Assembly (NCBI RefSeq): GCF_007830445.1
Contig: NZ_VLKR01000003.1
Span: forward strand, 248,001 to 312,000
Length of the DNA stretch: 64,000 bases
Reading direction: 5' to 3'
From: Sphingobacterium siyangense
GTDB lineage: Bacteria; Bacteroidota; Bacteroidia; Sphingobacteriales; Sphingobacteriaceae
Shown here: piece by piece, positions 48,009 through 58,130 of the stretch
How positions within the stretch are numbered: position 1 is the stretch's first letter
How the letters are laid out: each line of letters opens with the position of its first letter
Notes under the pieces: model-generated
The model's database searches: none
The model's input: the letters and a program-made list of their open reading frames with translations, nothing else
What the model was told of the DNA's origin: nothing
Program-made: the position numbers and the translations under genes

Positions 48009-51000
48009 TTAAAAAGTTAGGTTAATATTAAAACCAATGTATCGCATCGATGGTGAACTTAAATCCTCAGACCCCACATCTGGATCAGAGAAACGAAACT
48101 CTTTCGTCCACAACAATAAGTTTTGCCCAGTCACGCCAACACTTGCACGTTTCGCTTTAAACTTCGAAGCGATCTTATCGGGCATTCGGTAACTAAGCGA
48201 CAATTCACGAAGTTTAATGAATGTTTCGTCCCAATAATTCCATCGGCCTGAATAGGCTCGTTTGTAATACCCCTCATATGAAACCACTTTATCATTTGGA
48301 GCAAATACACGCGTATCCTCTGTAATCTGACCGTATTTATCATAGGTCACACTACCGGAAACAATTTTCACACCCGGAGCGATAAAGGTTTTATTGCCAT
48401 TAACCACTTCCTCATAACGGTATGGTGTATCTGAATCAGGATGAGAACCTGTCTGCCATAAACGACCATTCATTGTTGAGTAGGACATCCCTTTAATTCG
48501 ACCATCTAGGCTAAAACCAAATGAGAAGTCTCTATAACGAAACTGATTTGAAAAACCCCAAAACCATTTTGGCGCAGTATATCCTATTAATTGATTGGCA
48601 TACTGAGCTGAAATTGGCATCCCAGAACTATTTAGTATCATCTGTCCATCCGGAGAACGCTCCCAGTCCTTATATTCGATATAATCGGCCCGCAATCCTT
48701 CCTTAACATATAATGCATCTTTTGAATATTGAGGATCCAACTTGTGGAAATAGCGCATGTTCTGAGAAAGGTTCATCGTAATATCCCACTGGAAATTTTC
48801 ACGCTTAATCGGTGTACCTCCCAATGTGATTTCATGCCCTTTAGTCATCTCCTCTTCCTTTGTATTGATCAAACGCTCCTCAAATCCGGTAGTTTTTGAA
48901 ATCTTAGCTTTGACAATCTGATTGTGTAATAAGCGATAGTAGCGGGTATAATTACCATACAACCGATTGTTCAATACCGCAAAATCAAACCCGAACTCCG
49001 TCAAATCACGTTGCGTAGGTGAAATCGAATAGTCTTTGATAATATTCGGATAGGAGGCTGTTGGCAGGCCATTCCAAACATTGCTTGTTACCGTAAAAGT
49101 TGAATTTATCTCATATGGATTCAGTACGGATTTTGTAATCGCCCAAGATCCCCTTACCTTGAACATATCCAACCAAAGAGGTTTTGATGGAAGCAGGTCC
49201 GTAACAACAACACTTCCCGAAACTGAAGGATAAAAATAAGAACGATGATCCTTTGTTAACGTTGAAACCCAATCATTACGTCCAGTAGCTTCCAAAAAGA
49301 TCGCATTTCGCCAAGACAAAGAAAGACGTCCATAAAGCCCATTTCGCATTTCTTTAATACGGGACTCAACCGCTTTCGCCGGATCGATTGAATTCCGTAA
49401 TGAATAAAATCCTGGAATTGACAAACCGTTAACTGTATTCGCGATCAAATTATTATCCTTGCTGTAGAAAATAGACCCCCCTAATAATCCATCAACTCCC
49501 CAGTCGCCAAAATTTTTCTTGGCAGTAAAAATCGCATCGTTCGTAGTCGCAAAGCCATCATAATCGGCTTTCATATACTTCCCTTTACTATCAAAACCAC
49601 CGAAATCTTCAAATCCGCCCCGTGTTCCATATATTCCGATCGGATTTTGCTGTGTTCTTGACTTGCCATAATAATCATAACCCGATCGCACCATGAATTT
49701 CGCCCAATCGTTAACCTTATAATTCAACGTAACAGCGGCATTCACCTTATTGATCAATTCGGGAGTAGTTTTTTCGTGCGCGATCAAGTACGGATTATCA
49801 TACCACCCTTTATACATCCAGTTTTGAGACTGGTCTTTCACTATCCAATAGTCTTTGTAATCTTTCAAATTATATTCGGGGCCGGTCCACACTAAGATAT
49901 TATAGATGTATCCTTGATCATTATAGCCGGAACCAAAATTATTAGAGGAAGAACTTCGGTTATACCCAAGCCTAGTCTCTAAGTCAAATTTCTCACTGAT
50001 CTTTGTTGTTCCTGTCACCGAAATATTTGTCAGGTTCAACTTTTGATTGGGATACTGTCCTTTATTATAAATATGATTAATGGATGTTCTTATGCTTCCA
50101 TGGTCCCCTTGATTAGTAAAGCTGACAGTATTATTGGTGATAAACCCTGGTTCCAAAAAGTTTTTAAAATTGTCCTTACCCCTTGACGTAAGCTCACTTA
50201 CTTCATACTGTTTGCTAATTGGATTCCATTGTTCGGCAGTTCGGCCAATATCCAATTTATCCCCCCAGACATAATCATCATTGTTAAATTTTCCGGACTC
50301 TCCCGAAGAATAGCTATGCTGCACCTCAGGCAACGCAAGATAGCCTGAAAAGAACATATTATTGGTATTCACCGTAATCTCTGTTCCTTTCTCTGCTAAA
50401 CCTTTTTTGGTCGTGATCATGATAGCTCCTCCTTGTCCCTTACTTCCATAAAGGGCGGTAGCGGTAGCTCCTTTCAAAACGGTCATATCCTGGATATTGT
50501 CAACAGGGACATCCCTTAGGTCCATATTTTCGTAAGCCACGCCATCAATGACCAAAATAGGTGTCAGTCCACGTACTTCGATTTGTGGTGTTTTGTTAAA
50601 TTCTGTACTATTCATAACGCGTACACCAGAAATACGTCCGGTCAAAGTCGTCCCGACATCTACTCCTTTCACACGCGTCAAATCTTCTCCCTTCACACTT
50701 TGAGTTGAATAGCCCAAAGCCCTTTGCTCTCTTTTTATACCCAACGCTGTCACAACAACCTCTTCCAATGCTTCGGAGGATTTGGCTAGTTTAATAGTCC
50801 CTGCTTGTGCCGCCAAAATTTCAATACTTTCATACCCTATATAGGAAATTTGAAGGATCGCATCGTCAGCGGTATTTGGCAATTTGAAAACACCATTGCC
50901 ATCCGTAGTAACAGCAACAGCAGTCCCTTTCACACGTACTGTGACACCAGCGATAGGCTGACCTGTTTCCTGATCGACAACCTTACCCCTAATCTCGTTG

Positions 51001-51356
51001 GAAACAGCGGAAATCGGCTTATCATTCTTACTTCTAACATCATTATTGGTTCTCTTCGAGACCACATAAAGCTTCTCATCAATTTTCTTGACCTCCAGAT
51101 TTCCGTCCGAAATGGTCTGAATAAATTGAACAATCTGCTCCTTTTTCAATGTACTCAAATCAGCTAAGTCATTGACTTTTTGATTTGATATCGAAGCGTC
51201 ATAGCCAAATTTGACATTAAATTTTTGTTCCATTCGTGTGAGGATTTTCCCAATTCCTTCACTGGTAGAAAATTGTGATGCCATGGTCTGAAGTGCAAGC
51301 GACTGAAAGAGCAAAGCACTCCCCATAAGTTTTAAATAGTAATTGGTTCTTTTCAT
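48009..51356 (-). CDS. SusC/RagA TonB-dependent receptor with STN signalling domain
   Basis: 1115 residues. After the signal peptide (...LALQTMA) comes an STN domain at about 35-105 (FNVKFGYDASISNQKVNDL ... LEVKKIDEKLYVVSK), then the carboxypeptidase-D-like domain (IRGKVVDQETGQPIAGVTV), a plug (TVLKGATATALYGSKGQGGA) and a barrel ending MRYIGFNINLTF. The STN domain normally contacts a FecR-type anti-sigma factor, and such a gene lies three bases upstream, so substrate-dependent induction via the ECF sigma factor is expected. SusD is 22 bases downstream. Confidence 0.94.
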   Translation of the reverse strand: MKRTNYYLKLMGSALLFQSLALQTMASQFSTSEGIGKILTRMEQKFNVKFGYDASISNQKVNDLADLSTLKKEQIVQFIQTISDGNLEVKKIDEKLYVVSKRTNNDVRSKNDKPISAVSNEIRGKVVDQETGQPIAGVTVRVKGTAVAVTTDGNGVFKLPNTADDAILQISYIGYESIEILAAQAGTIKLAKSSEALEEVVVTALGIKREQRALGYSTQSVKGEDLTRVKGVDVGTTLTGRISGVRVMNSTEFNKTPQIEVRGLTPILVIDGVAYENMDLRDVPVDNIQDMTVLKGATATALYGSKGQGGAIMITTKKGLAEKGTEITVNTNNMFFSGYLALPEVQHSYSSGESGKFNNDDYVWGDKLDIGRTAEQWNPISKQYEVSELTSRGKDNFKNFLEPGFITNNTVSFTNQGDHGSIRTSINHIYNKGQYPNQKLNLTNISVTGTTKISEKFDLETRLGYNRSSSSNNFGSGYNDQGYIYNILVWTGPEYNLKDYKDYWIVKDQSQNWMYKGWYDNPYLIAHEKTTPELINKVNAAVTLNYKVNDWAKFMVRSGYDYYGKSRTQQNPIGIYGTRGGFEDFGGFDSKGKYMKADYDGFATTNDAIFTAKKNFGDWGVDGLLGGSIFYSKDNNLIANTVNGLSIPGFYSLRNSIDPAKAVESRIKEMRNGLYGRLSLSWRNAIFLEATGRNDWVSTLTKDHRSYFYPSVSGSVVVTDLLPSKPLWLDMFKVRGSWAITKSVLNPYEINSTFTVTSNVWNGLPTASYPNIIKDYSISPTQRDLTEFGFDFAVLNNRLYGNYTRYYRLLHNQIVKAKISKTTGFEERLINTKEEEMTKGHEITLGGTPIKRENFQWDITMNLSQNMRYFHKLDPQYSKDALYVKEGLRADYIEYKDWERSPDGQMILNSSGMPISAQYANQLIGYTAPKWFWGFSNQFRYRDFSFGFSLDGRIKGMSYSTMNGRLWQTGSHPDSDTPYRYEEVVNGNKTFIAPGVKIVSGSVTYDKYGQITEDTRVFAPNDKVVSYEGYYKRAYSGRWNYWDETFIKLRELSLSYRMPDKIASKFKAKRASVGVTGQNLLLWTKEFRFSDPDVGSEDLSSPSMRYIGFNINLTF

Positions 51357-51359
51357 AAA

Positions 51360-52316
51360 TTACTTTTTATGGATAATTATTTGATTAAATGCGGTATTAA
51401 GCATCGTAAGTGATTTTTCTAGATCACTTGCTGGTAGATAACCTGTATAACTTTCCGTCCGGAAAGAGTCTATCAATTCGAGGTTACTATCCGGATAAAG
51501 GTTATTGAGATCGGCGACGATCTGGGTAAGAGGAACTTGATTAAACGATAAAAGATCACTCTTCCAATTTGTTGCACTGGTCGTATCTGCTTTGGATACA
51601 TCAAATTGCTTTTGTCGCTCATCATAGGCAACTTGCTGCCCAGGTTTCACAATGGAATATTCCTTCCCGCGAGATACACATACGCGGCCATGATTTAATA
51701 CCAAACGGCTGTGCCCCTGCGAACAGTTTAAGTTAAAGGCTGTGCCCAGCACACGAACATCAAAGTCGCCCGAACTGGCTATCACAAAAGGTTGCTCAGG
51801 ATTTTTGGCGACTTCAAAAAAGGCTTCGCCTGAAAGTTTGATCCGACGTAAACTGTCTGTATCAAAATCTGACAACAATTCAATCTGTGCTCCCTGTCGC
51901 AGAGAAACATGTGTACCATCTGGCAGTACCAGCCTCTTCACAAATTTTGTCGGATTAGAATAATGGACAGTTGCGTAGGCTGCGTTCTTATGCTGCTCCC
52001 CAAACTTAAATTGAAATAAGAAAGCAAGACCGATCAACAGTAAACAGGCAGCGGCGGAAATGACAGACCAACGTCTTTTCCAATTAGGTACTACACGCGT
52101 CGTCAATGGCGTACCTGTAATCGTAAAGAAGATATCTTCAGAAGTTGTTTTGTTCAGTTCACAATCACGATCATCTAGCGCAACAACCTCCTCCACATCT
52201 GGAAGTTCATCCCTGTCACAAGAAGTCAGTAAATCAAGAAATATGGCGTTTTCCTCGGGACTAAGTTCTCCCTTAAGGAATTTTCTATATAAAGCAGCTA
52301 TTTTGGAATTCATCAT
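51360..52316 (-). CDS. FecR-family anti-sigma/signal transducer
   Basis: 318 residues: a cytoplasmic N-terminal anti-sigma segment (ALYRKFLKGELSPEENAIFLDLL), one TM helix at about 85-105 (SVISAAACLLLIGLAFLFQF), then the periplasmic FecR domain (VKRLVLPDGTHVSLRQGAQIEL, LSGEAFFEVAKNPEQPFVI) and a C-terminal STN-like domain (FNQVPLTQIVADLNNLYPD). It links the TonB receptor to the sigma factor. The receptor gene follows after three bases; the sigma gene precedes by 56 bases. Confidence 0.93.
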   Translation of the reverse strand: MMNSKIAALYRKFLKGELSPEENAIFLDLLTSCDRDELPDVEEVVALDDRDCELNKTTSEDIFFTITGTPLTTRVVPNWKRRWSVISAAACLLLIGLAFLFQFKFGEQHKNAAYATVHYSNPTKFVKRLVLPDGTHVSLRQGAQIELLSDFDTDSLRRIKLSGEAFFEVAKNPEQPFVIASSGDFDVRVLGTAFNLNCSQGHSRLVLNHGRVCVSRGKEYSIVKPGQQVAYDERQKQFDVSKADTTSATNWKSDLLSFNQVPLTQIVADLNNLYPDSNLELIDSFRTESYTGYLPASDLEKSLTMLNTAFNQIIIHKK

Positions 52317-52372
52317 CTATGCCCATCTTTAAATACATATACGTACCTCGATGACCAGAAGACGATGCGGCT

Positions 52373-52927
52373 CTAAAAAATATTTAAAAAAATCAATAGG
52401 GCTATTGAAATCTCAAAATGATCAATAATATATTGCCGAACAAACTTGTTGCCTTTAACCAATTGATCACGGACGGTATTAACGGAAATCCCAAGCCTAT
52501 CTGCAATTTCCTGATTATCCAAAAACTCTTCTTTACTCAAAAGAAAAATCTCGAGTCGCGCTTTCGGGAGTTTTGAAATGGCCTCACGATAAACGCGCTC
52601 CAAATCTTTAAACCGAATAGCTTCCTCATTCGAATTGTCTACCAATTTGGTCTGATCGATGTCTGTCGCCTGAAATTGGAATCTGACCTTTTGTTTTCGC
52701 AATTCGTCAAAAACAAGATTTCGGGCAATCGTATAGAGGTAAGACTGCGGATTTTTATTCCCATCTAATTCTGCCCATTTTTTCCAAATTCGGGAGAATG
52801 TTTCCTGGACTAAATCTGCGGCAGCTGGCTCTTCTTTCAGATGTAAATAAGCATATTTATACACTTTGTCCTTATACAACAAAAAGAAAGTTTTAAAATC
52901 CAGGGCATTATTATTTTCAATAGGCAT
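52373..52927 (-). CDS. ECF RNA polymerase sigma factor
   Basis: 184 residues. Region 2: YKYAYLHLKEEPAAADLVQETFSRIWKKW, with PQSYLYTIARNLVFDELRKQ. Region 4: LPKARLEIFLLSKEEFLDNQEIADRLGISVNTVRDQLVKG. A hydrophobic C-terminal tail (ISIALLIFLNIF) is present. It is expected to direct transcription of the FecR-SusC-SusD cluster when released by FecR. Confidence 0.93.
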   Translation of the reverse strand: MPIENNNALDFKTFFLLYKDKVYKYAYLHLKEEPAAADLVQETFSRIWKKWAELDGNKNPQSYLYTIARNLVFDELRKQKVRFQFQATDIDQTKLVDNSNEEAIRFKDLERVYREAISKLPKARLEIFLLSKEEFLDNQEIADRLGISVNTVRDQLVKGNKFVRQYIIDHFEISIALLIFLNIF

Positions 52928-53230
52928 TCTTCATCACATATAATTGATCATACAAGTTTAGTGAGAATTTTTTAAAATATGCCCATGAAATACGTAGGAT
53001 GTGTGGCATGTAAGCTCAAGCAATATAAGTGGTAACAATTTAATTATAATGAATTTATATTAAATTAACACTAGTATCATGGGGTTTTCGATCAACAAAA
53101 TAATAGCCAGAAGACCGCGCAATCTTATACAACAAAGAATAGCCTGACTTAAATACATAAAAAAGTTCCATTGCAGGTAGACAATGGAACTTTTTATGTA
53201 TTCCTATAGTTCTTTAGTCGACTACACAAG
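52928..53230. other. 303-base intergenic region upstream of the sigma factor gene
   Basis: It holds the DUF3843 terminator (53158-53197) and AT-rich sequence. A TAAACTTG box is a near match to the -7 consensus for the sigma gene, but I could not place a full promoter with confidence. Confidence 0.4.
53158..53197 (-). terminator. intrinsic terminator after the DUF3843 gene
   Basis: A perfect 14-base stem (aaaaagttccattg 53160-53173 with caatggaacttttt 53182-53195) with flanking A/T runs, 36 bases past the stop. Confidence 0.9.
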
Positions 53231-54814
53231 TTATTTTAACAACGGAAATGGTCCCAAAAAATAAGTTCCTCGCTTATAGAAACGGAGAAAGAAATCAAGC
53301 ACCGCATCGTTCACTGGAAAGAAGAACTGCTTATCCACCTCCGCCTTAAATAGATTAACATAGTACTTCGGCAACTCACTTGGGAAGAAATCTTCAACCA
53401 AAAGATTCAAAAAATACCGTGCATAAGGTACCTCACTTTGATCATCTTTCTGTACAAAGTTGTTATTCTTTAATGGAAAAAATTCCGCTATACCGCCAAA
53501 AACTTCCAAACCCGTTTTTGGATTAAAGAATACCGTAACTTGGGCATCTTCCGTAAGATCCAAATTTGATTCTGGAAGTGGAGATTCTTCTTTGCTCGGG
53601 TATTTTTGTTGATACTTCTTAAAGAAATCTGTTGCAAACTCCTTCACTTCTTTTCCTTCCATAAACGCAACAGCCGCCTTATGTTCTGACTGGAACAATT
53701 TGCCCATATCTTTCAGCTGCTTTTCCGTTTTCTTCAAGCTCTTATCCTTACCATTCAAGGCCTCAATGCGATAAGTCATCTCATACTGCTCCGGTAAATC
53801 AAAATTTACCTCATCGGTATTCACAACGGTCATGATTCCAGAGAGATTCCAAGCATCTTTCCATGGCACAATTTCCATATAGAAAGATAAGGTTTCGGTA
53901 GGTTCAACAAATTGCTGTATAGAGTCCTTAAAGATTTTAAATGCTGTCTTTGTACCGATATGTTTTACATGCACATAAAGCTCGTCCGCTTTTACATATT
54001 CAAAAAAACTATTAATACGATTACCTAAAGTTTTGACAATACCATATAGCGCATGTTCTTTGCCAACCACCTCAGCTACAAATTCAGATGCCTTCAATGC
54101 AAACAGATGCAGTCTGTAATTATTGAAATGGTTATCTCGAACGCGATAGATCATCTGTTGTAACTGATTCTGATCGTGCTGATATCGCCCTATCTCCGCA
54201 ACTTGCATCAAATGATTGAGATTGGTGTTATATTCACCCGCTGTCAGGTAATTTGTGGCAACAAGCTTTTCAATAAAATTACGGACTTCAAAATAGTTCG
54301 CCCCTTCGTCCAGAACATATTCTAGTTTTAACTTTTCATTTTCAGGAGCAACTTCATAATGTTCTTCCAAGATCGAATAGGCCAAATCTGTAACCAATTG
54401 GATCAAACGACCACGGGGATCAATAAATAAATGTGGGTTGCGTTCACTGAAAAACAACCAGGTCAATACAGCAATATCTTCACTATTAATATCCTCAGCA
54501 TAATAATCCGTTAGGTCATTATCATTATAAAAAGGCAAAAGTTGATTGTATAGTTCTGTATGAATCGTTCTAAAAGCAGCAAAAATTCCTGTTTTCGCAA
54601 TAACGTCTTCTAAATAACACGTTAGATAGATACTCAATGTCTTTAAAGCATTGGTATGGATGAGATCATTTGTCTCTTGCTCCTCAAACCATAGTGTAGA
54701 TAAACTATCATTGATTTCATTTGCAACGCGTAAGTAATAACTATCTATTTCGTTTGTTTTTTGATAAGTATGGTGTGCTATCCAGTCTTGAATAAAAATT
54801 CTGTTTCCTCTCAT
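53231..54814 (-). CDS. DUF3843 family protein, function unknown
   Basis: 527 residues from MRGNRIFIQDWIAHHTYQK, the characteristic DUF3843 start. The longer frame (54931) begins with a 39-residue low-quality extension and is not preferred. It is a soluble, mostly helical protein without signal peptide or TM segments. Recognisable parts are TNEIDSYYLRVANEI near the N-terminus and the closing FLRFYKRGTYFLGPFP. It stands alone, with a terminator behind it. No biochemical function is known to me. Confidence 0.8.
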   Translation of the reverse strand: MRGNRIFIQDWIAHHTYQKTNEIDSYYLRVANEINDSLSTLWFEEQETNDLIHTNALKTLSIYLTCYLEDVIAKTGIFAAFRTIHTELYNQLLPFYNDNDLTDYYAEDINSEDIAVLTWLFFSERNPHLFIDPRGRLIQLVTDLAYSILEEHYEVAPENEKLKLEYVLDEGANYFEVRNFIEKLVATNYLTAGEYNTNLNHLMQVAEIGRYQHDQNQLQQMIYRVRDNHFNNYRLHLFALKASEFVAEVVGKEHALYGIVKTLGNRINSFFEYVKADELYVHVKHIGTKTAFKIFKDSIQQFVEPTETLSFYMEIVPWKDAWNLSGIMTVVNTDEVNFDLPEQYEMTYRIEALNGKDKSLKKTEKQLKDMGKLFQSEHKAAVAFMEGKEVKEFATDFFKKYQQKYPSKEESPLPESNLDLTEDAQVTVFFNPKTGLEVFGGIAEFFPLKNNNFVQKDDQSEVPYARYFLNLLVEDFFPSELPKYYVNLFKAEVDKQFFFPVNDAVLDFFLRFYKRGTYFLGPFPLLK

Positions 54815-55086
54815 ATGAAAAATGCTAAAACCAAAAGTAGCCAAATTTTCGAAATATCCATACGGGCAAAACACAAACGCGGACGAAAATAATCTACATG
54901 AGTTAAAGCAACCGCAAACAGCAAATAACACTCAAGCCCCCCCCCGTGAAATTTTAAAATACGTCCTTACTGCAAAGCAGACTAACTGGACTAAAAGCAG
55001 GCGGTATCTGCCAGGAAAGATAAAATTGTCACAAAAAAAGAGATACCTAAAAAAGTATCTCTTTTTCCAATGAATATATTTTGATG
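54815..55086. other. intergenic region with a 9-C tract and a terminator
   Basis: The stretch holds nine consecutive C at 54937-54945 (nine G on the DUF3843 coding strand), 123-131 bases upstream of that gene. It also holds the terminator at 55035-55066. The rest is unremarkable. Confidence 0.6.
55033..55066 (-). terminator. intrinsic terminator after the PHP phosphatase gene
   Basis: A 12-base stem, aaaaagagatac (55035-55046) with gtatctcttttt (55055-55066), loop of eight, with a T-run on the minus strand. Confidence 0.88.
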
Positions 55087-55887
55087 CTAGCCAGTCGCAA
55101 TCACATTCTTACTACTTCCCAAATGGTTTTGCAATGTCGGATTCAATATGGTACATGTTTTGAGTAAATCACGTACAGGATATTTAGCCACCACATCTTC
55201 CAAAGCGGCCAAATGGCGTTCATGATGTGCGTCTGACCCCACAAAATCATACATCCCAGATTTAATCATCGTCAAAGCCGCCGACTTCACCTCAACACCA
55301 TAATACCGACTGATAGACAACAAGTTAAGCTGCAGCATGCAACCGGCATCCTTAATCTGTTTATACATATTAAAGTTATAATGGTAATAATTATAACGTT
55401 CTGGATGCGCTAAAATAGGTTGATAACCGAGATTTTGTATATCCAATATCGTTTGAAATAACGCTTTGGATTCTTGTAAATAGGACATCTCTATAAGTAC
55501 ATATCCACCGGGCATAACACAGAGTTCATTTGATCCGATGAGATTCACGATCCCGTCATCAATCATATGTTCAGCCGCAGCATGAATTTCCGGCATATTA
55601 GGCAGCCCAACCATACCAGCTAGTAATTTGTCCTTAGCAGCATCAATCGTACGAATAGAATTTGGATGTACACCATCCATAATATGTGGTGTACAGATAA
55701 ATTTCTCGAAGCCCATTCGGCCAAGCCCTTTCAACAACACTAATGATTGTTCAATTGATTGACTTCCATCATCTATTCCAGGAAGGATATGGTTATGCAT
55801 ATCCACCTCCAAGAAGGCCAATTTACCGACAACCTTTACTTTTGAATCCTGAGTTTTGTTTCCAAACAGTTTTGAAAATATCCCCAT
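55087..55887 (-). CDS. CpsB/YwqE-type tyrosine-protein phosphatase (PHP domain)
   Basis: 266 residues, a manganese-dependent phosphatase of the PHP fold acting on tyrosine kinases that control capsule or exopolysaccharide synthesis. Motifs: DMHNHILPGIDDGSQSIEQSL (about 30-50, two metal His), ICTPHIMDGVHPN, AAEHMIDD, AHPERYNYY, and VGSDAHHERHL near the C-terminus. No partner kinase or capsule genes lie in the window, so the target is unknown. It is a single-gene unit with its own terminator. Confidence 0.9.
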   Translation of the reverse strand: MGIFSKLFGNKTQDSKVKVVGKLAFLEVDMHNHILPGIDDGSQSIEQSLVLLKGLGRMGFEKFICTPHIMDGVHPNSIRTIDAAKDKLLAGMVGLPNMPEIHAAAEHMIDDGIVNLIGSNELCVMPGGYVLIEMSYLQESKALFQTILDIQNLGYQPILAHPERYNYYHYNFNMYKQIKDAGCMLQLNLLSISRYYGVEVKSAALTMIKSGMYDFVGSDAHHERHLAALEDVVAKYPVRDLLKTCTILNPTLQNHLGSSKNVIATG

Positions 55888-56067
55888 ATCGTGATATATA
55901 TATATCGTTTAGTTATTTTGTTTTCCCTGCGAATAATTAAACACCAAAAGTACGACAAACACAGTATACGATCTTAATATTATTTTAACATTATAAAAAT
56001 ATAACCATAATATTACAAAAGAAAACCAAACAATAGTGCAATAAAATTGTTCAGCGCCCTCCTTTAG

Positions 56068-58041
56068 TTACTTTTTATTTAATTCCGCCAAAATTTGATC
56101 GAGCAAATAACTGATCGCACCATCACTGGTCTGCGGCAATCTTGTCGACATTTCAACCTCAGCACGGTTACCAACCACACCTTTGGAAGTAATTGCGGTA
56201 CTGCCATATTGATTGAGTTGCTCCAGCGTTGCTTCCCATTGTTTACCCGGCGTAACCCCCATTTCCTTTAACATTGTCGGTAACTTTTGTAGGTCAATAG
56301 CCGCAGACATCTTATTTTGCTTCATCAGTTTTACAAAGTCTTTATTTGCGGGAGCATTCATCTTATTCTGACGGATATCATTTAGAGACAATGAGTCATT
56401 ACTGACCATTACCAAATCTTCTTTCAAAAGAACATACATTGGAAAATCCTTGGCTTTCTGTTTTGAAAACGCATAAATGTCGTCATAGACCTGCCCAACT
56501 TGCTTTGAAACAGCCATGTCCAAGCCTTTTTTTATCAGACGTTGATCCTTTGATGTGAACATCCAAATAAATACTGGAAGTGTTTCTTCCTTCGTCTTCT
56601 TCACTTCGGTTGCATTGTAATCATCGTCGTAGGTATAATCGATATAGTCTTTCTTAAACTTACGCAGACCGTTAACAACAACAAGATGGTCTCCAGGCAT
56701 CACCTGAGCAATTGCCTTTTCATCTAGTGCTATTTCAAGCGCCATCAGTCCCCATTCGACAAGGTCCTGTTGAGGCCCCAATAAACCGCTATAATATTTT
56801 GCCATATAGGCAGGCATCTCTCTCAGATAAGCCTCCGAATTAATATTCACATTAAAAAACCCTAGTGTTTTATCCGTTAAATATTTACTGAACTTCGAAT
56901 TAGGTTTTCGCGCATACATTCTTTTGGTCATCTCAGCAAGAGCCTTATCTAAACCCACAGATCCCTTTAATTTCAGCACATTTCCCTCTTGCACTAAATC
57001 CAATAGACCATCTTGATAACCAGTCTTGAACTTATCCAGTTTAATCCCCATGTAATAATAAGGAAGAGAGGTGGTATAAGGCATAAGACCACGGTACAGA
57101 TCCTCTACATGAGGAACATACAATCGAATAAGCCTGAGATTCTTTAAAACCTTCTCCTGATCTGCAATTGACAAAGACTTATAACTCCCTGAAACCAAAC
57201 GGGTAACTTCATTCAATAACCATTTATCACGTAAGCCGTTACGAATCGAATCGTTTTTCCGATTTTGATCTTCATAGGCCGTATAAAGCGAATCGTAGTA
57301 ACTTGGATCATGCATTTCTGCCGCGTCAACCGCTGCAGCCGCAGCCGCAGCAATATCAACAACAGGTGGCAGTACTTCTGTAGCACCTACTATCGTATCA
57401 GGTTCCGCAGCTATAGCAACCGGTGGCGCCAATCTTTCATCTGCATCCCAGACTACGGCAGCAGAGTCCATTGCCGATACAGTCGTATCTGCCCAAGCAT
57501 CTTCGTCATCAGCTGGACGCGCGACGTAGTCTACCTTTTTGATTCCATAACGACTAGCAATTGAATCATTGTCCAAAAAGGTGGTATTTGTCGTTGCCGA
57601 AACAAATCGAGCGATCCGATCGTTGTATACCAACATACTCCCCGCCTTGAGGCCTATGCTCGTATAGCCATTTGCAAATGCCTTGGGTTCACCCGCCTCA
57701 TGAAGCAGTTTCTCAAATTGCCCCTTGTTATTCAAGGAAAATATAAATTCCGTAAAACTGATACTATCGGTTTTCCTGGTATAAAAATAGGCTGTCTGGG
57801 ATAGGTCTACCCCCAAATTTTTAATATCATTGTTCGCTGAAATTCCCGATTTCTCAAAAAAACCAGTCTTCTGGAGTAACTCGTTCAGTTTATTTGCATT
57901 TGCTTTCTGCACAATGTCTTTCATATGGAAAGCTGCAATCATTTCTGCATCCTCGGGGATTTGTTTGATCAAGTCCTGCGCCTTTACAGTTGTCCCAAAA
58001 GACAAACAGGCTAATCCTAGCAGTATAAATTTTGATTTCAT
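56068..58041 (-). CDS. DUF4836 family exported protein
   Basis: 657 residues with signal peptide MKSKFILLGLACLSFGTTVKA. DUF4836 pattern: IPEDAEMIAAFHMKDIV near the N-terminus, FTEFIFSLNNKGQFEKLL, and MKQNKMSAAIDLQKLPTML near the C-terminus. A low-complexity stretch rich in Ala and Asp (PPVVDIAAAAAAAVDAAEMH, about 225-245) divides the protein. The function of the family is unknown; it is typical of Bacteroidota. It lies on the same strand as the next lipoprotein gene (89 bases away), so the two may be expressed together. Confidence 0.82.
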   Translation of the reverse strand: MKSKFILLGLACLSFGTTVKAQDLIKQIPEDAEMIAAFHMKDIVQKANANKLNELLQKTGFFEKSGISANNDIKNLGVDLSQTAYFYTRKTDSISFTEFIFSLNNKGQFEKLLHEAGEPKAFANGYTSIGLKAGSMLVYNDRIARFVSATTNTTFLDNDSIASRYGIKKVDYVARPADDEDAWADTTVSAMDSAAVVWDADERLAPPVAIAAEPDTIVGATEVLPPVVDIAAAAAAAVDAAEMHDPSYYDSLYTAYEDQNRKNDSIRNGLRDKWLLNEVTRLVSGSYKSLSIADQEKVLKNLRLIRLYVPHVEDLYRGLMPYTTSLPYYYMGIKLDKFKTGYQDGLLDLVQEGNVLKLKGSVGLDKALAEMTKRMYARKPNSKFSKYLTDKTLGFFNVNINSEAYLREMPAYMAKYYSGLLGPQQDLVEWGLMALEIALDEKAIAQVMPGDHLVVVNGLRKFKKDYIDYTYDDDYNATEVKKTKEETLPVFIWMFTSKDQRLIKKGLDMAVSKQVGQVYDDIYAFSKQKAKDFPMYVLLKEDLVMVSNDSLSLNDIRQNKMNAPANKDFVKLMKQNKMSAAIDLQKLPTMLKEMGVTPGKQWEATLEQLNQYGSTAITSKGVVGNRAEVEMSTRLPQTSDGAISYLLDQILAELNKK

Positions 58042-58130
58042 CGTATAATAATTTTTCAGCTACACCGAACCTACTCTATAGAAACGCTTTCAGCAACTAA
58101 ATGAAGTCCCGGTTTCACCAATGTTATAGG

